Shown piece after piece: positions 44,601 through 47,789 of a stretch of 64,000 nt of DNA. The notes under the pieces were generated by a model. The model was not told where the DNA came from and searched no databases. It saw only the letters and a program-made list of their open reading frames with translations. Numbering within the stretch: position 1 is the stretch's first letter; each line of letters starts with the position of its first letter. Both the position numbers and the translations under genes were made by a program. The stretch comes from Turritopsis dohrnii (Eukaryota > Cnidaria > Hydrozoa > Anthoathecata > Oceaniidae), in NCBI GenBank assembly GCA_027922465.2, contig BQMF02000266.1, positions 62,001 to 126,000 of the forward strand. The letters run 5' to 3'.

Positions 44601-46270
44601 GAGTGGAAAATGATCCCAATTTTACGGGGTGTTGGGTGGAATGTTCCTCGTTAATAGATGCATAACATATTATGGAGATGATTATGTAAAAAGAACAACC
44701 GATGGAGTAAAACTAAAAATATTCATCCTTTAATAGATTCTACTTTCCTCGTCATCAGACATGTGAAGAGGGTTATCGCAGTGGTGCGTCTGATCACGCA
44801 TCATCGCGTGGATCATCAACCGTATCACCACTATCACCTAACGCGCAGATGAAGCAAGCTATGTTGCAACACAAAGCGATTAGCATGTTTCAGAATCTCC
44901 CAACCAACCCTGCCGTTAGTAATTTACAGAACAATGCCATGCAGATGCAAGCTGGAATGTTCCCTCCTTTCCGTATGACTGGCCAAACAACTCCTCAAGG
45001 TACAGTACAGTCTGTCATTCAAATATTCTACACGCATTCGATTTGTAGAGCGATCGAATTACGGAGGTTCGAATTTACAAGAAAATAATCTGGTGTACTA
45101 ACATTCGTTTAAATGAGCGAGAGTTGTAATGGTAGCAATCGTTTCAACATCTGCCATTGAATTTATTTTGCCAGTCTACAAAGTTGATTATAAAAATATT
45201 TAACGTTTTCTTTTCTTTTTTTTTTTTATTTCAGCCATTATGCAACAACAAATTTTACAGCAACAAATCATGTTACAACAAAGAATTAACGCCCCACCTC
45301 CCCCGCCCCCGCGTGGCGCACCTCCTTTGACTCCAACATCTTTGGCGCAACAGCACGCCACGCCACAGTTACCGCCCTTACAGCAACCAGGTATTCTTGC
45401 TAGAAGAAAATTGTCCTAGAACTCATTTCTGTTGATGTTGTCACTCTTTAAACTTCGCTGAGTTTTATAAAAACTTCAGCAATTTGTTTTGATTTCTTAG
45501 TTCCGCCCTCAGTGTTATCACTGGAACAGCAACAGATGTTGATGGTGCAAGTACAGCGCCAACAGCAAGAAATTCAAAAACTCCAACAGAAAGTCCAACA
45601 GCTCACACAAGAACAACAACAGCAGCAACAACAACAACTGCAGAAAGCAAGTGTGGAGGAGACACCAGTGTTTGTCGCGCCGCCTGTGAGTACACAGAAA
45701 CTGAGGCATTCCGAAGCATATTTGAGGTAAGCTACGCCGTGTTGCTTGTGTTTATTTCTTACCTGACATGTAATCTTCCGTTACACATTTTAACCTTCCA
45801 AATTTTGCCAGTCCCCCCAAATTGACCACATGAGGGCGTTTACCACATTAGGGCGTTTTTTTCGAAAGGAATGGATGCATTAACAGTGTCTGATATAAGC
45901 AACTTTGCTCGTTCAAATTCATTGAACTTCCAAACAAACACTTGATAAACAGGAATATAGAAACTACTTCATGTCAAGAACCATTGAGGACCAAGAGGAC
46001 TCTTTGCATGTTATGTTTTTCTCATTTTGTTCTTCACCATCTACTTCCGCATGTTTTGTTTTTAGGTACATCGAAGGTCTTCGTGATAACAGAGCACAAA
46101 TGAGTAGCTGGAAAGAATTAGCCGATCAACCACACAGCAGTAAGACGTCACAATCGTTACCAGTTCATTGGTTAAGCAACGACCACGGGTTTGCCTCAGC
46201 AACAGATGCATTGTGGGCATTGCGTGATCACATGTTGCGCGATGCCGTTACGTTGTCGAAGTACATTTGA
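8949..46270 (+). CDS. PBRM1: Polybromo-1 (PBAF chromatin-remodelling subunit), 38 exons
   Basis: Exons (all GT..AG, phases consistent, 4,854 nt, about 1,617 residues): 8949-9026, 9176-9209, 9378-9487, 9898-9966, 15818-15916, 15996-16081, 16877-17215, 17322-17391, 17901-17999, 20298-20387, 20613-20786, 21277-21559, 21698-21737, 21836-21905, 21996-22049, 22162-22233, 22390-22617, 25057-25136, 26331-26373, 26462-26548, 26808-27044, 27868-28026, 28085-28273, 28495-28569, 28835-29005, 29231-29315, 29397-29472, 29716-29888, 30047-30144, 31228-31299, 31588-31659, 31784-32063, 43981-44041, 44236-44308, 44759-44999, 45235-45390, 45501-45726, 46066-46270. The nuclear protein reads acetylated histones and tethers PBAF to chromatin. 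Order: basic N-terminus ([17 protein letters not shown]), five bromodomains, BAH, BAH, HMG box, two C2H2 fingers, Gln/Pro-rich tail, conserved C-terminal block. Vertebrate and fly proteins have six bromodomains; the first is missing here. Start is the first ATG in the only open N-terminal exon. The 5' UTR is not defined. Confidence 0.93.
9378..16081 (+). CDS. PBRM1: PBRM1 exons 3-6: bromodomain A (equivalent of family BD2)
   Basis: Residues about 38-158. Helix Z/ZA loop: [19 protein letters not shown] and [20 protein letters not shown], then [12 protein letters not shown]. Helices [12 protein letters not shown] with the acetyl-lysine-contacting Asn at residue 122. The last part ([16 protein letters not shown]) ends the domain. 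Best match by pattern is the second bromodomain of vertebrate PBRM1 (PIDLKTIA.RIQ, NEPGSQ). A 5.85-kb intron (9967-15817) filled with mobile elements splits the domain between exons 4 and 5. Confidence 0.88.
10047..10336. mobile_element. 290-bp MITE with about 76-bp inverted arms
   Basis: ACTAAAGTCTGTTTAAAAAT from 10047 is mirrored by ATTTTTAAACAGACTTTAGT ending at 10336. The arms match over about 76 bp, with one or two mismatches, as far as CCAATTTTAACAA. The centre is T-rich filler. It sits in intron 4 directly upstream of the LINE. No coding. TSD not determined. Confidence 0.75.
10749..14147 (+). CDS. LINE polyprotein: signal peptide-like start, 2A motif, PHD finger, AP endonuclease, reverse transcriptase
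   Basis: 1,132 residues without interruption. Residues 1-19 are hydrophobic with a Lys after Met ([19 protein letters not shown]), like a signal peptide. Residues 69-76 are DIELNPGP, the D-x-E-x-N-P-G-P consensus of 2A ribosome-skipping peptides. Cys 103, 106, 119, 122, His 127, Cys 130, 151 and 154 form a C4HC3 PHD finger. Residues about 197-415 are an AP-type endonuclease ([23 protein letters not shown]). Residues about 650-930 are reverse transcriptase ([25 protein letters not shown] at 851-854). The enzyme nicks target DNA and copies its RNA there. All key motifs seen look intact. The enzyme assignment is firm; the clade (CR1/L2) is inferred. Confidence 0.9.
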   Translation: MKYILLIISIIIILQTVSSKQDVSQGSTLQWKSYLKEIKIKRHIKRAKSTVYYYPNSVATFNIILESGDIELNPGPGFNKQVHKKQNAIIKKTLNKKASSPKCPICSIGVGNNRKRLLCTLCLELTHVTCSNLPVTKAKSITSAAPVKWTCDSCNFHELPFSNCRFIPDTADSSEFIESNDGMLQNLQEKFKEKSSLKVMHLNTQSLISTFSEFTAYVNDYPFDVYTLSETWLTSNKYQLDYVQIPGLQLLHQNRKNKKGGGVAAYIRDDIDVTPRDDLSNKDTDIETLWFELKGKNRNSDILFGVFYQPNFDASSVKSWLDKFDQILNVALSNWRGITIIAGDMNINFLEQSPVVTQYKDILQSYNLTQNVNKPTRKGKSTIDHIITTNECKVKENGLIACDEISDHDSPYVFLNARISRYQARFKYMRDFTKFDKESFTNDFSALPFSIVYSMETVDDKVHLFNKLITDCLQQHAPLSKKKVTRPPAPWLKDLEICELKLSRDKLRYNAHQTQTEDDWTKFREVRNKLKKKIRTTKSNFYKNALNSNRPKEVWKIIHRILDPNLKNIVATPNSLNNHFIGTAQRITGAKPVNQDVLHKLVEEANYSSVNAFKFKNVTYEEIVKEIKSLRGDCSTGPDNIPTSIIKSVADIIASPLTHIINSALHQEKFPHQWKIAKVKPVPKIRNPEGNNDYRPISILPVLSKVFERIMAHQICDYIEKEKILKESMSGFRKSHSTTTILLKLRDDIIKAMNRGEITMAIFADYSKAFDTVNYSTILQNLINLGFDKSSVKLICSYLCERRQFVQVNEKSSQRKPVEFGVPQGSVLGPILFNLYVSDMQNLIETNICHYADDTTCYEHFRPSKLNQNASKLEKVMQDMLQYAKSKNMIFNLDKTKSMLFATRRMYDIHNLSDINAYKIAVDNGSIERVRNWKVLGVNFDENLSWKTHINEVVKSCFAKLSVLRKLKRYANYNRRKQLAETLVLSKVDYALPLLANANHIEINRLQKVMRSAASFVTQRYSRTSDVINLRWIPTIERINYYQLKLAHKAIYDETFPEYLKLTFKPRDVRLRNINEHTLPSNMDTKTFKGSVSKIFNDLPVNLRSEKNYKTFSRLVKRYQLDLAVARNISSI
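10953..10976 (+). promoter_or_regulatory. 2A-type translational recoding motif (DIELNPGP)
   Basis: Codons 69-76 of the LINE frame spell D-I-E-L-N-P-G-P after a hydrophobic run ending ILESG. In known 2A peptides the ribosome fails to join the last Gly and Pro, then continues. If active, it would release a 75-residue leader and a 1,057-residue enzyme starting with Pro. Activity is inferred from the match. Confidence 0.7.
14705..15695. mobile_element. hAT-like non-autonomous element, about 1 kb
   Basis: CAGGGTTGGAATTAAGGA (from 14705) is the inverse of TCCTTAATTCCAACCATG (to 15695), with one mismatch. CAGGG-type ends suggest hAT. TATTC flanks both sides, but a clean 8-bp TSD is not visible. The left interior repeats forms of ATTCGTGAATCACGAATC. 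No coding frame is credible. It lies in intron 4 of PBRM1. Confidence 0.6.
16877..20387 (+). CDS. PBRM1: PBRM1 exons 7-10: acidic linker and bromodomain B (family BD3), Asn replaced by His
   Basis: Exon 7 starts with a basic patch ([10 protein letters not shown]) and a Glu/Asp-rich linker, then [20 protein letters not shown]. Exons 8-10 give [19 protein letters not shown] and [15 protein letters not shown], then [15 protein letters not shown]. The position normally held by the conserved Asn is His (residue 320, codon 17973-17975). The PLSL.KIR.K motif fits the third bromodomain of vertebrate PBRM1. Acetyl-lysine binding may be weak or altered; that is inference. Confidence 0.85.
17806..17880. 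repeat. Microsatellite (ATGTT)n and a tandem 19-mer
   Basis: TTATG/ATGTT is repeated five times, followed by two copies of a unit including AATTCCATTCTTATCC. It lies 20-90 bp before exon 9 of PBRM1, close to the branch-point region. Confidence 0.6.
18011..18122. mobile_element. Small MITE family M1, copy 1
   Basis: Reads GTGCAAAATTGTCACAAAAT, then ATGTAGAGCATTTTTATTGAA, then CCATAGAAATGCACTCCTT. The same order occurs at 20024-20135, 28302-28419 and (inverted order) 63563-63673. Ends are degraded in this copy. Intron 9 of PBRM1. Confidence 0.5.
18638..19364. mobile_element. TIR element, 727 bp, with 25-bp termini
   Basis: TGTGACCGGTTGAGGGAAAA (from 18638) is inverted as TTTTCCCTCAACTGGTCACA (to 19364), with one mismatch. 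The right half repeats GTTTAAAC-type motifs. Non-coding. Superfamily not assigned; no TSD seen. Intron 9 of PBRM1. Confidence 0.65.
19600..19735 (-). repeat. tRNA-derived SINE (minus strand)
   Basis: On the minus strand an A-box-like TAGTACAGTGG (19724-19714) and a B-box-like GGGTTCAATTCC (19682-19671) are spaced as in a tRNA gene, inside GCGGTAGTACAGTGGTTATC...GAGGTCAGGGTTCAATTCCC. The cloverleaf is not intact as a functional tRNA. A tRNA-related SINE head is the best reading. Confidence 0.55.
20024..20135. mobile_element. Small MITE family M1, copy 2
   Basis: The most complete copy: it begins CCCAGTGGGCAAAATTGTCA and ends TTCTTCAACAACTGGG, with inverted termini of about 16-20 bp (imperfect). 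The inside contains TTGAAGAGCATTTTCATT and ATAGAAATGCACTCCCTTGC. Intron 9 of PBRM1. Confidence 0.6.
20613..21559 (+). CDS. PBRM1: PBRM1 exons 11-12: AT-hook-like motif and bromodomain C (family BD4)
   Basis: Exon 11 opens with KRGRPK, an AT-hook-like core (20613-20630), followed by a KKRKAK basic patch and then [16 protein letters not shown]. Exon 12 carries the domain core: [31 protein letters not shown] and [17 protein letters not shown]. The conserved Asn is present (about residue 482). This is the best preserved bromodomain and corresponds to the fourth, a main acetyl-lysine reader in vertebrates. Confidence 0.88.
20885..21060 (+). repeat. tRNA-derived SINE-like repeat (plus strand)
   Basis: GCGGTGGGGTGTATGCTTCC is followed by a B-box-like GGGTGCAATCC (20930-20940), then a SINE-like body ending GTAAATAATCCTATTG. 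It lies in intron 11 of PBRM1. The A box is poor, so confidence is modest. Confidence 0.4.
21698..22617 (+). CDS. PBRM1: PBRM1 exons 13-17: bromodomain D (family BD5)
   Basis: A short linker exon (21698-21737) is followed by [53 protein letters not shown] and [18 protein letters not shown]. The Asn is present (about residue 611). Exon 17 also encodes the start of the next domain ([21 protein letters not shown]). The splice pattern is many very small exons (40-72 nt). Confidence 0.87.
22694..24590. mobile_element. Foldback transposon with 36-bp GC-rich TIRs and a giant internal palindrome
   Basis: The ends ACTAGCCGCCAAGGCGGCGT... and the exact inverse at 24555-24590 match over 36 bp. Each TIR is itself self-complementary (CCGCCAAGGCGG; GGCGGCG...CGCCGCC). 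Inside, 22863-23537 and 23546-24224 are inverted copies of each other. The single-copy shoulders (22730-22861 and 24226-24554) differ. There is no transposase. It occupies intron 17 of PBRM1. No TSD is evident. Confidence 0.8.
22863..24224. repeat. Palindrome with arms of about 675 bp
   Basis: The left arm runs from AAAACGTAGAGAGAGAAAAC to AGAGAATCGGCTAT and the right arm is its inverse, around a TAATATAT spacer near 23538-23545. Arms differ by scattered substitutions, homopolymer lengths and a (GTTT)n/(GACA)n difference, so they have aged separately. Confidence 0.85.
24606..24812. mobile_element. Small MITE-like repeat with 15-bp tandem units
   Basis: AATCACATGGTGGATTGAAA and the inverse-like AATTTCCACCAATCATGTGATT bracket about 200 bp. 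Between them are six copies of a 15-mer of the form TTTTTGATTGACGTT (24631-24712). Non-coding, intron 17 of PBRM1. Confidence 0.45.
25057..27044 (+). CDS. PBRM1: PBRM1 exons 18-21: bromodomain E (family BD6), Asn replaced by Gly
   Basis: Exon 18 reads [20 protein letters not shown], a close parallel of the vertebrate sixth bromodomain. Exon 20 gives [20 protein letters not shown] then KDGRTDSE. The Asn site is Gly (residue 730, codon 26531-26533). Exon 21 (26808-27044) finishes the fold and adds a charged linker ending in [10 protein letters not shown]. Exon 21 has a second acceptor 33 nt upstream (start 26775) that stays in frame. Confidence 0.85.
25327..25506 (+). pseudogene. Truncated PIF/Harbinger transposase N-terminus
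   Basis: 59 residues: [20 protein letters not shown], a Lys-rich stretch, [30 protein letters not shown], stop. The pattern W..PWL..R...G.Y..L..EL resembles the start of Harbinger transposases that precedes the DDE region. The nuclease domain is absent. Confidence 0.5.
25534..25942 (-). CDS. Harbinger-associated MADF/Myb-SANT-like protein, two exons
   Basis: Exon 1 runs from ATG at 25942 to 25795: [40 protein letters not shown]. Exon 2 starts near 25717 after a TCTATAG acceptor: [57 protein letters not shown]. This is a full MADF domain (W..E..LW.V....YK, VK.KI..LR..Y..E, S.W.Y...L.FL). In Harbinger elements such a partner binds DNA and helps transposase enter the nucleus. Later exons are not seen, so the 3' end is open. 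Confidence 0.65.
26587..26622. repeat. (GTT)n microsatellite
   Basis: About 12 uninterrupted TTG/GTT units in intron 20 of PBRM1, just after the donor of exon 20. Confidence 0.9.
26769..26807 (+). promoter_or_regulatory. Duplicated 3' splice site of PBRM1 exon 21
   Basis: TTTTTTTTGTTCTCTTCAGATG occurs twice, 33 nt apart, with AG at 26773-26774 and 26806-26807. Using the upstream AG adds [11 protein letters not shown] in frame before MYEDACELQ. Both have good polypyrimidine tracts. Confidence 0.65.
27232..27402 (-). repeat. tRNA-derived SINE (minus strand)
   Basis: On the minus strand GCAGCGATGGTGTAGTGGTT contains an A box (TGGTGTAGTGG, 27394-27384), and GTGTTCGAGTCC is a B box (27352-27341). 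The spacing fits a tRNA head. The body continues to about 27232. Intron 21 of PBRM1. Confidence 0.65.
27868..28569 (+). CDS. PBRM1: PBRM1 exons 22-24: first BAH domain
   Basis: The exons read [73 protein letters not shown] and [20 protein letters not shown]. This is the classic BAH order (VGDYVYV, W.YRPE.T, KEVF, GKC, D.Y.CE.RY). The domain mediates protein contacts in the remodeller; its PCNA link in other animals is known for the family, not visible here. A small MITE copy (28302-28419) sits in the intron between exons 23 and 24. Confidence 0.9.
28302..28419. mobile_element. Small MITE family M1, copy 3
   Basis: Starts CCCAGCCGGCACACTGTTAA, contains AGTGTATTTCTATAGAGATG and ends GCAGAGACTTTTTGACGATT. 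It lies between PBRM1 exons 23 and 24. Confidence 0.5.
28835..30144 (+). CDS. PBRM1: PBRM1 exons 25-29: linker and second BAH domain
   Basis: Exon 25 (57 residues) is a basic/acidic linker after the first BAH domain. Exons 26-29 give [80 protein letters not shown] and [20 protein letters not shown]. This is a complete second BAH repeat, ending [10 protein letters not shown] as in other polybromos. Confidence 0.9.
30194..30375. mobile_element. pogo-type MITE, about 180 bp
   Basis: Left end TACAGTAGAGGCAGTCTCTC then TAACTCGAACG; right end TTCGAATTATGGAGAGTCCATTGTA. Ends start and finish with TACAGT/..TGTA on TA, as in Tigger/pogo MITEs. The inside repeats AATTATGGAGAGTTCGA. A second left end of the same class begins at about 30456 (TTTACAGTGGACTCTCGTTA) with no matching right end. 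Intron 29 of PBRM1. Confidence 0.55.
31228..32063 (+). CDS. PBRM1: PBRM1 exons 30-32: HMG box and first C2H2 finger
   Basis: Exons 30 and 31 encode a tail of the BAH region ([15 protein letters not shown] and [14 protein letters not shown]). Exon 32 encodes an HMG box ([40 protein letters not shown], about residues 1205-1260), then a C2H2 finger: CAWSNC with HVMEGSH (Cys 1269 and 1274, His 1287 and 1293). The C-x4-C spacing is like GLI/ZIC-type fingers. Vertebrate PBRM1 lacks these fingers; I recall but did not verify that some invertebrate polybromos have them. Confidence 0.85.
32808..33728 (+). CDS. Harbinger Myb/SANT-like accessory protein
   Basis: 306 residues, single exon. Residues 8-100: [55 protein letters not shown], then a GRRSGGGRV basic patch. 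This is the trihelix/Myb-SANT fold used by Harbinger accessory proteins to bind DNA and recruit the transposase. The C-terminal half has [20 protein letters not shown] and a Leu/Lys-rich coiled coil. It faces the transposase gene tail to tail. Confidence 0.8.
   Translation: MASVCSTFTWTDKEIELLLETVKAYKAENEVLGKDWESNRNKYESITENFQDSYPKECNEDYPRSDKLTELSRVRVTSKLKNIRSNYKKAVDAGRRSGGGRVVMTFFDLCGDIWSGSPSTTSLLSGFESSVPFPEQNSCGIETEFNISETYSGYDEESKNDESISTSTPTEDVNDRRQKISKFLKVEKNKRISKKQSMENQQLKLAREDLELKRKLVDKMDQTDADFKESMSKMANCMEHVANAITQSFVVMNTLLNPPRQQVLTYRNNIYPNVSVAPMVNIENQQGVQVNEVNDILEQAFNQNQS
33962..35248 (-). CDS. PIF/Harbinger transposase (DDE_Tnp_4-type)
   Basis: 428 residues from ATG 35248, or 423 from M6 (35233). 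The N-terminal part is basic ([20 protein letters not shown]). A helix-turn-helix follows ([20 protein letters not shown]). The catalytic triad is visible: D212 in [10 protein letters not shown]301 in [10 protein letters not shown] and E338 in [13 protein letters not shown]. The enzyme excises and inserts the element into 3-bp targets. No stop or frameshift. The ORF ends about 230 bp beyond the accessory gene's stop. Confidence 0.9.
   Translation of the reverse strand: MEYRKMAAVECKQAIIVQRLNALAGYLFQLSLAFRCMTVAHLARKKKLRALVQTLGKYSLHKKKKTLCIRRYWIKPGRTRSWWNKFLLNKVDGNDWKENFRMSKANFYKLCRFLRPFIVKQTTVMRAAISVETQVAVTLYYLSDEGRMRKTANAFGIGKSTVSLIIKRVCKAICDKLGPEMICLPTTTERVNEMTTNFEGVHGFPQCLGAVDGTHIDIKGPKDNACDFINRKGRYSINVQACVDYKYCFFDVVVRWPGSVHDARIWGNSVINDLFRAGVIPPCPKVIVPDEIPVPVCLLGDPAYPLLPYLMKEYAGGGRNAQEQFYSYRLSSARMVVECAFGRLKARFGILRKQMDTKLEESLVIIYACFILHNFCEINKETLPDDVTLAAVQEHNQQQPPTTVDTHNSTSNDITGKHYRKIFTKYFE
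35690..36421 (-). repeat. BEL/Pao LTR (3' LTR in element orientation)
   Basis: 732 bp, TGTATCGGAGCACACACAAG ... GTTTGTTCAATTTACA on the plus strand. I read no difference from the other LTR. Confidence 0.92.
36451..42795 (-). CDS. BEL/Pao gag-pol polyprotein
   Basis: The frame is open from 42843 (ATG inside the LTR edge) to 36451, 2,130 codons; the start [15 protein letters not shown] at 42795 is outside the LTR and more likely. In the 42843 numbering: gag region with the DUF1759-type block ([20 protein letters not shown]); zinc-binding Cys/His region ([19 protein letters not shown]); aspartic protease with D-x-G at residue 732 ([10 protein letters not shown]); reverse transcriptase with FVDD at 1229-1232; Pao-type RNase H region; integrase with Asp 1819 (VDLCGPL), LPDEGSQ and Glu about 1930 (VERKIREV). 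No stop or frameshift. The product would assemble particles, copy the RNA and insert the DNA. Confidence 0.92.
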   Translation of the reverse strand: MRRSTRTTERINYAVLDSTGERIGLTDKDTDGRGSKDTDGRESEEPNGRGLAERIPEEQINRADENVHEDTIENEDGVDEISTLVENWRLDETEEEIKMESKRLKILIIQQDIASRNVEDIIMENDLEDMTLDEVETVTIKIEELRTKFRTAHAEIELNLPHEEYEQKFVKLHEQTISVIREFMIKIKLRRKELRKEQLDKQTRLNRLSLTSQSFLMKEVKNAMKPLTQKFSQKPTTFTFDELILAKKDLQADLQAVNAISKQMKDILTMKNEESDSEAIKTINDSYDKLVTLKQTYSDSLQNEIKEKEIVKQQSFEATKLNIKLSKFKGYDSSSDIYTFISDFNKLYIKSTPTALLPDLLKNNFLEGPALTLVKGVDTIEEIWRRLKASYGDAKLLLTKKLSQLSQTSKIWKTRDPEKQIETLSKILNLMRDLQKLAADHSIQNRLYYSDAIEKVYALLDDVRITRWFALLDEKELSEPEAWKELIKFLEKELSVQQKKLLHCSSHDKSSSQHSRSQHGAHPAEVHQDQPYIQEKCFICGETGHVKTNGPNRSKLIQYFSCQFFAGMTPAERLSTLKKKGLCSQCLYPGAKYSQEKHKEGRCQRTFTCPHPSHDGHGCRKHVLVCQEHATSQENQRILQNFKDRCILRPQHADLPAFAKDIKLSFYAEVQSHKASTSKIKPSNSNPAEEPVIEDNAVYILQTIYVNQRRCTIFFDLGCSNMIISERAISYFGDRATLEFKGDVSIGGIGEMKTTSRGTYSIRLPLTNGRDAHLSGVCLPRITATFPVYPLNEVQKDIHLAYSQLGKDPASLPMLPPAIGGDVDVMLGIKYLRYHPKEIFQMPSGLTIYESPFNNADGGRGVVGGPHHVFNNISKHHYSSQAMQSFLANQQQMFDAEILANPDVALLHIKVDKDHNQDLLYHQPEEASTALLSRNQKIFEDVEAAGSNIDYRCVNCRDCKTCKENESTESISIKEEVEQDLINKSVTIDINKRQCYADLPLLHNPEVKLANNKQKALKVYHQQLKKLDKEPKDKEDVIASEKKMQSLGFVAYVESLSHQQQLMLQNSKVQNFIPWRAVWNTNSLSTPCRVVFDASQPTSSGYSLNDILAKGTNNMNRLVEILIRWTSHHTAFHTDVRKMYNSVKLNEHHWCLQRYIWQDELDKSKLPKEKVIMTLIYGVKSSGNQSERALRQTAQMSKEDTPKATEVVENDTFVDDVLSGDETPEAAIQLAEDLEVAINKGGFALKGVTFSHQPPSPDLSADGKSINVAGMKWYPEEDTISLDISELNFAKKIRGKKPTTINTVPANLTRRQCVSKVAELYDITGKITPLTAAMKLDLHQLVDRGLDWDDRIPDDLRPVWDSHFAMMEEIPTIRFHRAIVPEDAVDLKITTIDAGDASKDIACVAIYARFKRKSGNFSCQLVFSRSRLVPNGSTQPRAELLAATLNTHTGEVVRRSFKKHHQSSLKLTDSQIVLFWINGSDKQLKPWVRNRVLEIHRFTKPSDWKFVRSQEMIADIGTRRGATLQDVGQNSPWYNGLPWMRETKDKFPVISVDKIKLNQEDITFVNKERILPQFEQAPNKCPVEKPSAHLSSITERHKFSQYLLDPNRFDWAKIIRIMGLVIKFVNNLKNRLKRSSKSNLTTQTISQAEKYFFTKATEEVKVFTPEKKYNKISKCKDGILYYVGRILPSNEVTATGRLTEAMIDLSASMFFVPIIDRYSPIAFSIVNHIHWKHPVAKHAGVETVYRYVLQVAYIIDGKELVKLMRKRCERCRYITKKTVEVEMGPVSRHNFNIAPPFYSTQVDLCGPLNAYSNFHKRTTVKIWLVIFCCTTTSATKINVMDDYSTPSFILSFTRFASHVGYPKYLLPDEGSQLVKGCETMRLDFTDIQNHLFCQAQVQFDVCPVAGHHMHGKVERKIREVRKSITTNFYNERLSVLQWETVAAQIANTINDMPIAVNSHTEFEVADVLTPNRLLMGRNNNRSPAFPVKMTTNTDKFAKLNQRIFDAWFEVWLTVHVPNLMHRPKWFHNDRDMKVGDVVLFTKRDGPIANVYQFGKVKQLEYSTDGKIRKVLVEYRNHNESVNRVTHRAVRSLVMIHPVDELSVWEEFSMLENEQ
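42829..43560 (-). repeat. BEL/Pao LTR (5' LTR in element orientation)
   Basis: 732 bp, same ends and length as the copy at 35690-36421. It should carry the element's promoter, reading leftwards (minus). Confidence 0.92.
43981..44308 (+). CDS. PBRM1: PBRM1 exons 33-34: second C2H2 finger
   Basis: Exon 33 (61 nt) encodes [18 protein letters not shown] and exon 34 (73 nt) encodes [19 protein letters not shown]. Together they form C-x4-C...H-x4-H, another GLI-like finger split by an intron. The acceptor of exon 33 reads TTAGCAG (NAGNAG), so one Ala can be added or skipped. An 11.9-kb intron separates this finger from the first. Exon 34 ends at GTAACG; that donor is set by the need for phase 0 into the next exon. 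Confidence 0.78.
44759..46270 (+). CDS. PBRM1: PBRM1 exons 35-38: Gln/Pro-rich tail and conserved C-terminal domain
   Basis: Exon 35 is Ser/Gln/Met-rich. Exon 36 has a proline run ([16 protein letters not shown]) and Gln repeats. Exon 37 has a Gln-rich coiled coil ([20 protein letters not shown]), then [20 protein letters not shown]. Exon 38 gives [19 protein letters not shown] and ends [20 protein letters not shown] plus Ile and a TGA at 46268-46270. The PVF.APP.TQ.L.HSEAYL.YIEGL and ALW.LRD.MLRD blocks are the signature C-terminus of polybromo, which anchors it in the complex. Confidence 0.93.
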
Positions 46271-46451
46271 AGTCTGTTTACCTGTCGCTATTTCGGCTTA
46301 ACGGCAAAGCCAACTTACTTTTATTTATATTTCCCTCCTATCCTCATCGATGATAACGACAGCTTTTGATAAACCGTACCATTTGTTAAACGTCTAGTTG
46401 TGATGCTTTATTTGACTTCGTTATCGGATGTAAATTGTTTGATGTCAATAT

Positions 46452-46457
46452 ATTAAA
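46452..46457 (+). terminator. Possible polyadenylation signal ATTAAA for PBRM1
   Basis: ATTAAA lies about 180 nt after the stop codon, inside a duplicated block (TTTGATGTCAATATAT appears twice, near 46439 and 46477). No AATAAA is nearer. The call rests on motif and distance only. Confidence 0.35.
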
Positions 46458-46913
46458 GAGATAAGAGAAGGTCCGTTTGATGTCAATATATCAGGGCTCC
46501 CACTCGGCATCAAATCATAAAATTTCATAAAAAATGGAATAAATTGCCTGTTGTCATAAAAAAGCATAAAATTGGCCTAAAAGCATAAAAAATCATAAAA
46601 AAAGCCATGTGACATCTGGCAGTAATTTTTCGCTGCTGTGAATAAATAACATGTCCTTGAATAGGAGATGCCTTTCAGGAAGCAGATGCTTTCGTCATTA
46701 TGTGTAGATGTACCTTATTTGCTGTATTAGTGTGCTATGCTTCTACTAGACTGTGAAATGATGGTTACTTTGATTTAGTATAGTATGCCTTAGGCCAACT
46801 TTTTTTTGCGTCGCCTTGTTTTAGCGAATTGCAAAAAGATTTTTCCAGACCGAATTCATCGCTTTATTGTTTTATCCACGAGAGCAAGTTGACAGAGCGG
46901 ATGATTCTTACAG

Positions 46914-46980
46914 GGCAACCTCGAACCCAGGGTCTCTTGCCTTGTCGAAAAGGCAAGAGGCTCTGGGTTCGAGGTTGTCT
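46914..46980. repeat. Perfect-looking hairpin, about 30-bp arms
   Basis: CAACCTCGAACCCAGGGTCT and GGCTCTGGGTTCGAGGTTG pair around a TTGTCGAAAA loop. A related single arm, CCTCGTACCCAGGGTTTCTT, occurs at 7569, so this is a dispersed repeat. Confidence 0.6.
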
Positions 46981-47414
46981 ACAAGGTATAAGAATAGAAA
47001 AAAAACTTTAATGATGTATATATATTTTATTTCTCATCTATAACATGCCCTCGTCATCTTGCTGCTTGTCGCCTTCTAGCTCCTCATCTTCGATGTCTTA
47101 TATTGAAATCGGGAATAATGGGAGTACTAAACAAAACTATGAGAGGATCCATAAACAAAATTGAAAAAAGGTCCATTTGTATACACAAGTTATATAAGAA
47201 TATAACTCTGAAGTTTTTTTAGAAAATCATGTTTATTTGTTGTTGTTTTTTGTTGTTGTTTTTTACCTTCTGGCAATTCTCCGTAATTTCCATTCGTTAA
47301 TTAAACGGTCATTCACTAAAATTAGATTGCATTAAATCTGTGTTCATCCATTTTCGCAAAATCTTACTGACACAAAAAAGTCGTCCTATGGTAATGTGTT
47401 CTGGGCTTCTATTA

Positions 47415-47789
47415 GGGTGTGTCTATGTGGAGGCGAGCTTGCCCGGACAGGTAGGCTGACTTATTAAGCCGAGACAATTTCAAATCTCTTTTATATTATG
47501 GAAGCGAGCTGGTTCACCTTTTTATTCTTTTGCTTATCAAATAGTATGCACCTGCTATGAAATTAGCCCGCTCAGCCGGGCTAGCCTGTTTGCGGATGTT
47601 CATGGAAAATTTTCATCCCACTGAAGCGAGATCTTGGCAAATTGAACCGAGATCTCAGTTAGGCGGGCTGGCTTGCTTTTCATGTAAACACATTCGAATA
47701 ACAACATACATTTCTTAATATAAGTGAGATCCTGACTCAGCAAGCCAGCCCGTTTAACTGGACCAGCTCACCTCCATGTAAACACCCCC
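47415..47789. mobile_element. TTA-target MITE (family M2), copy 1
   Basis: The left end GGGTGTGTCTATGTGGAGGC and inverted right end CTCCATGTAAACACCCCC are flanked by TTA on both sides (47412-47414, 47790-47792). The inside repeats GGCGGGCTGGC and CCGAGATCTC blocks. It is related to 58095-58498. TTA targets fit the Harbinger group. Confidence 0.6.
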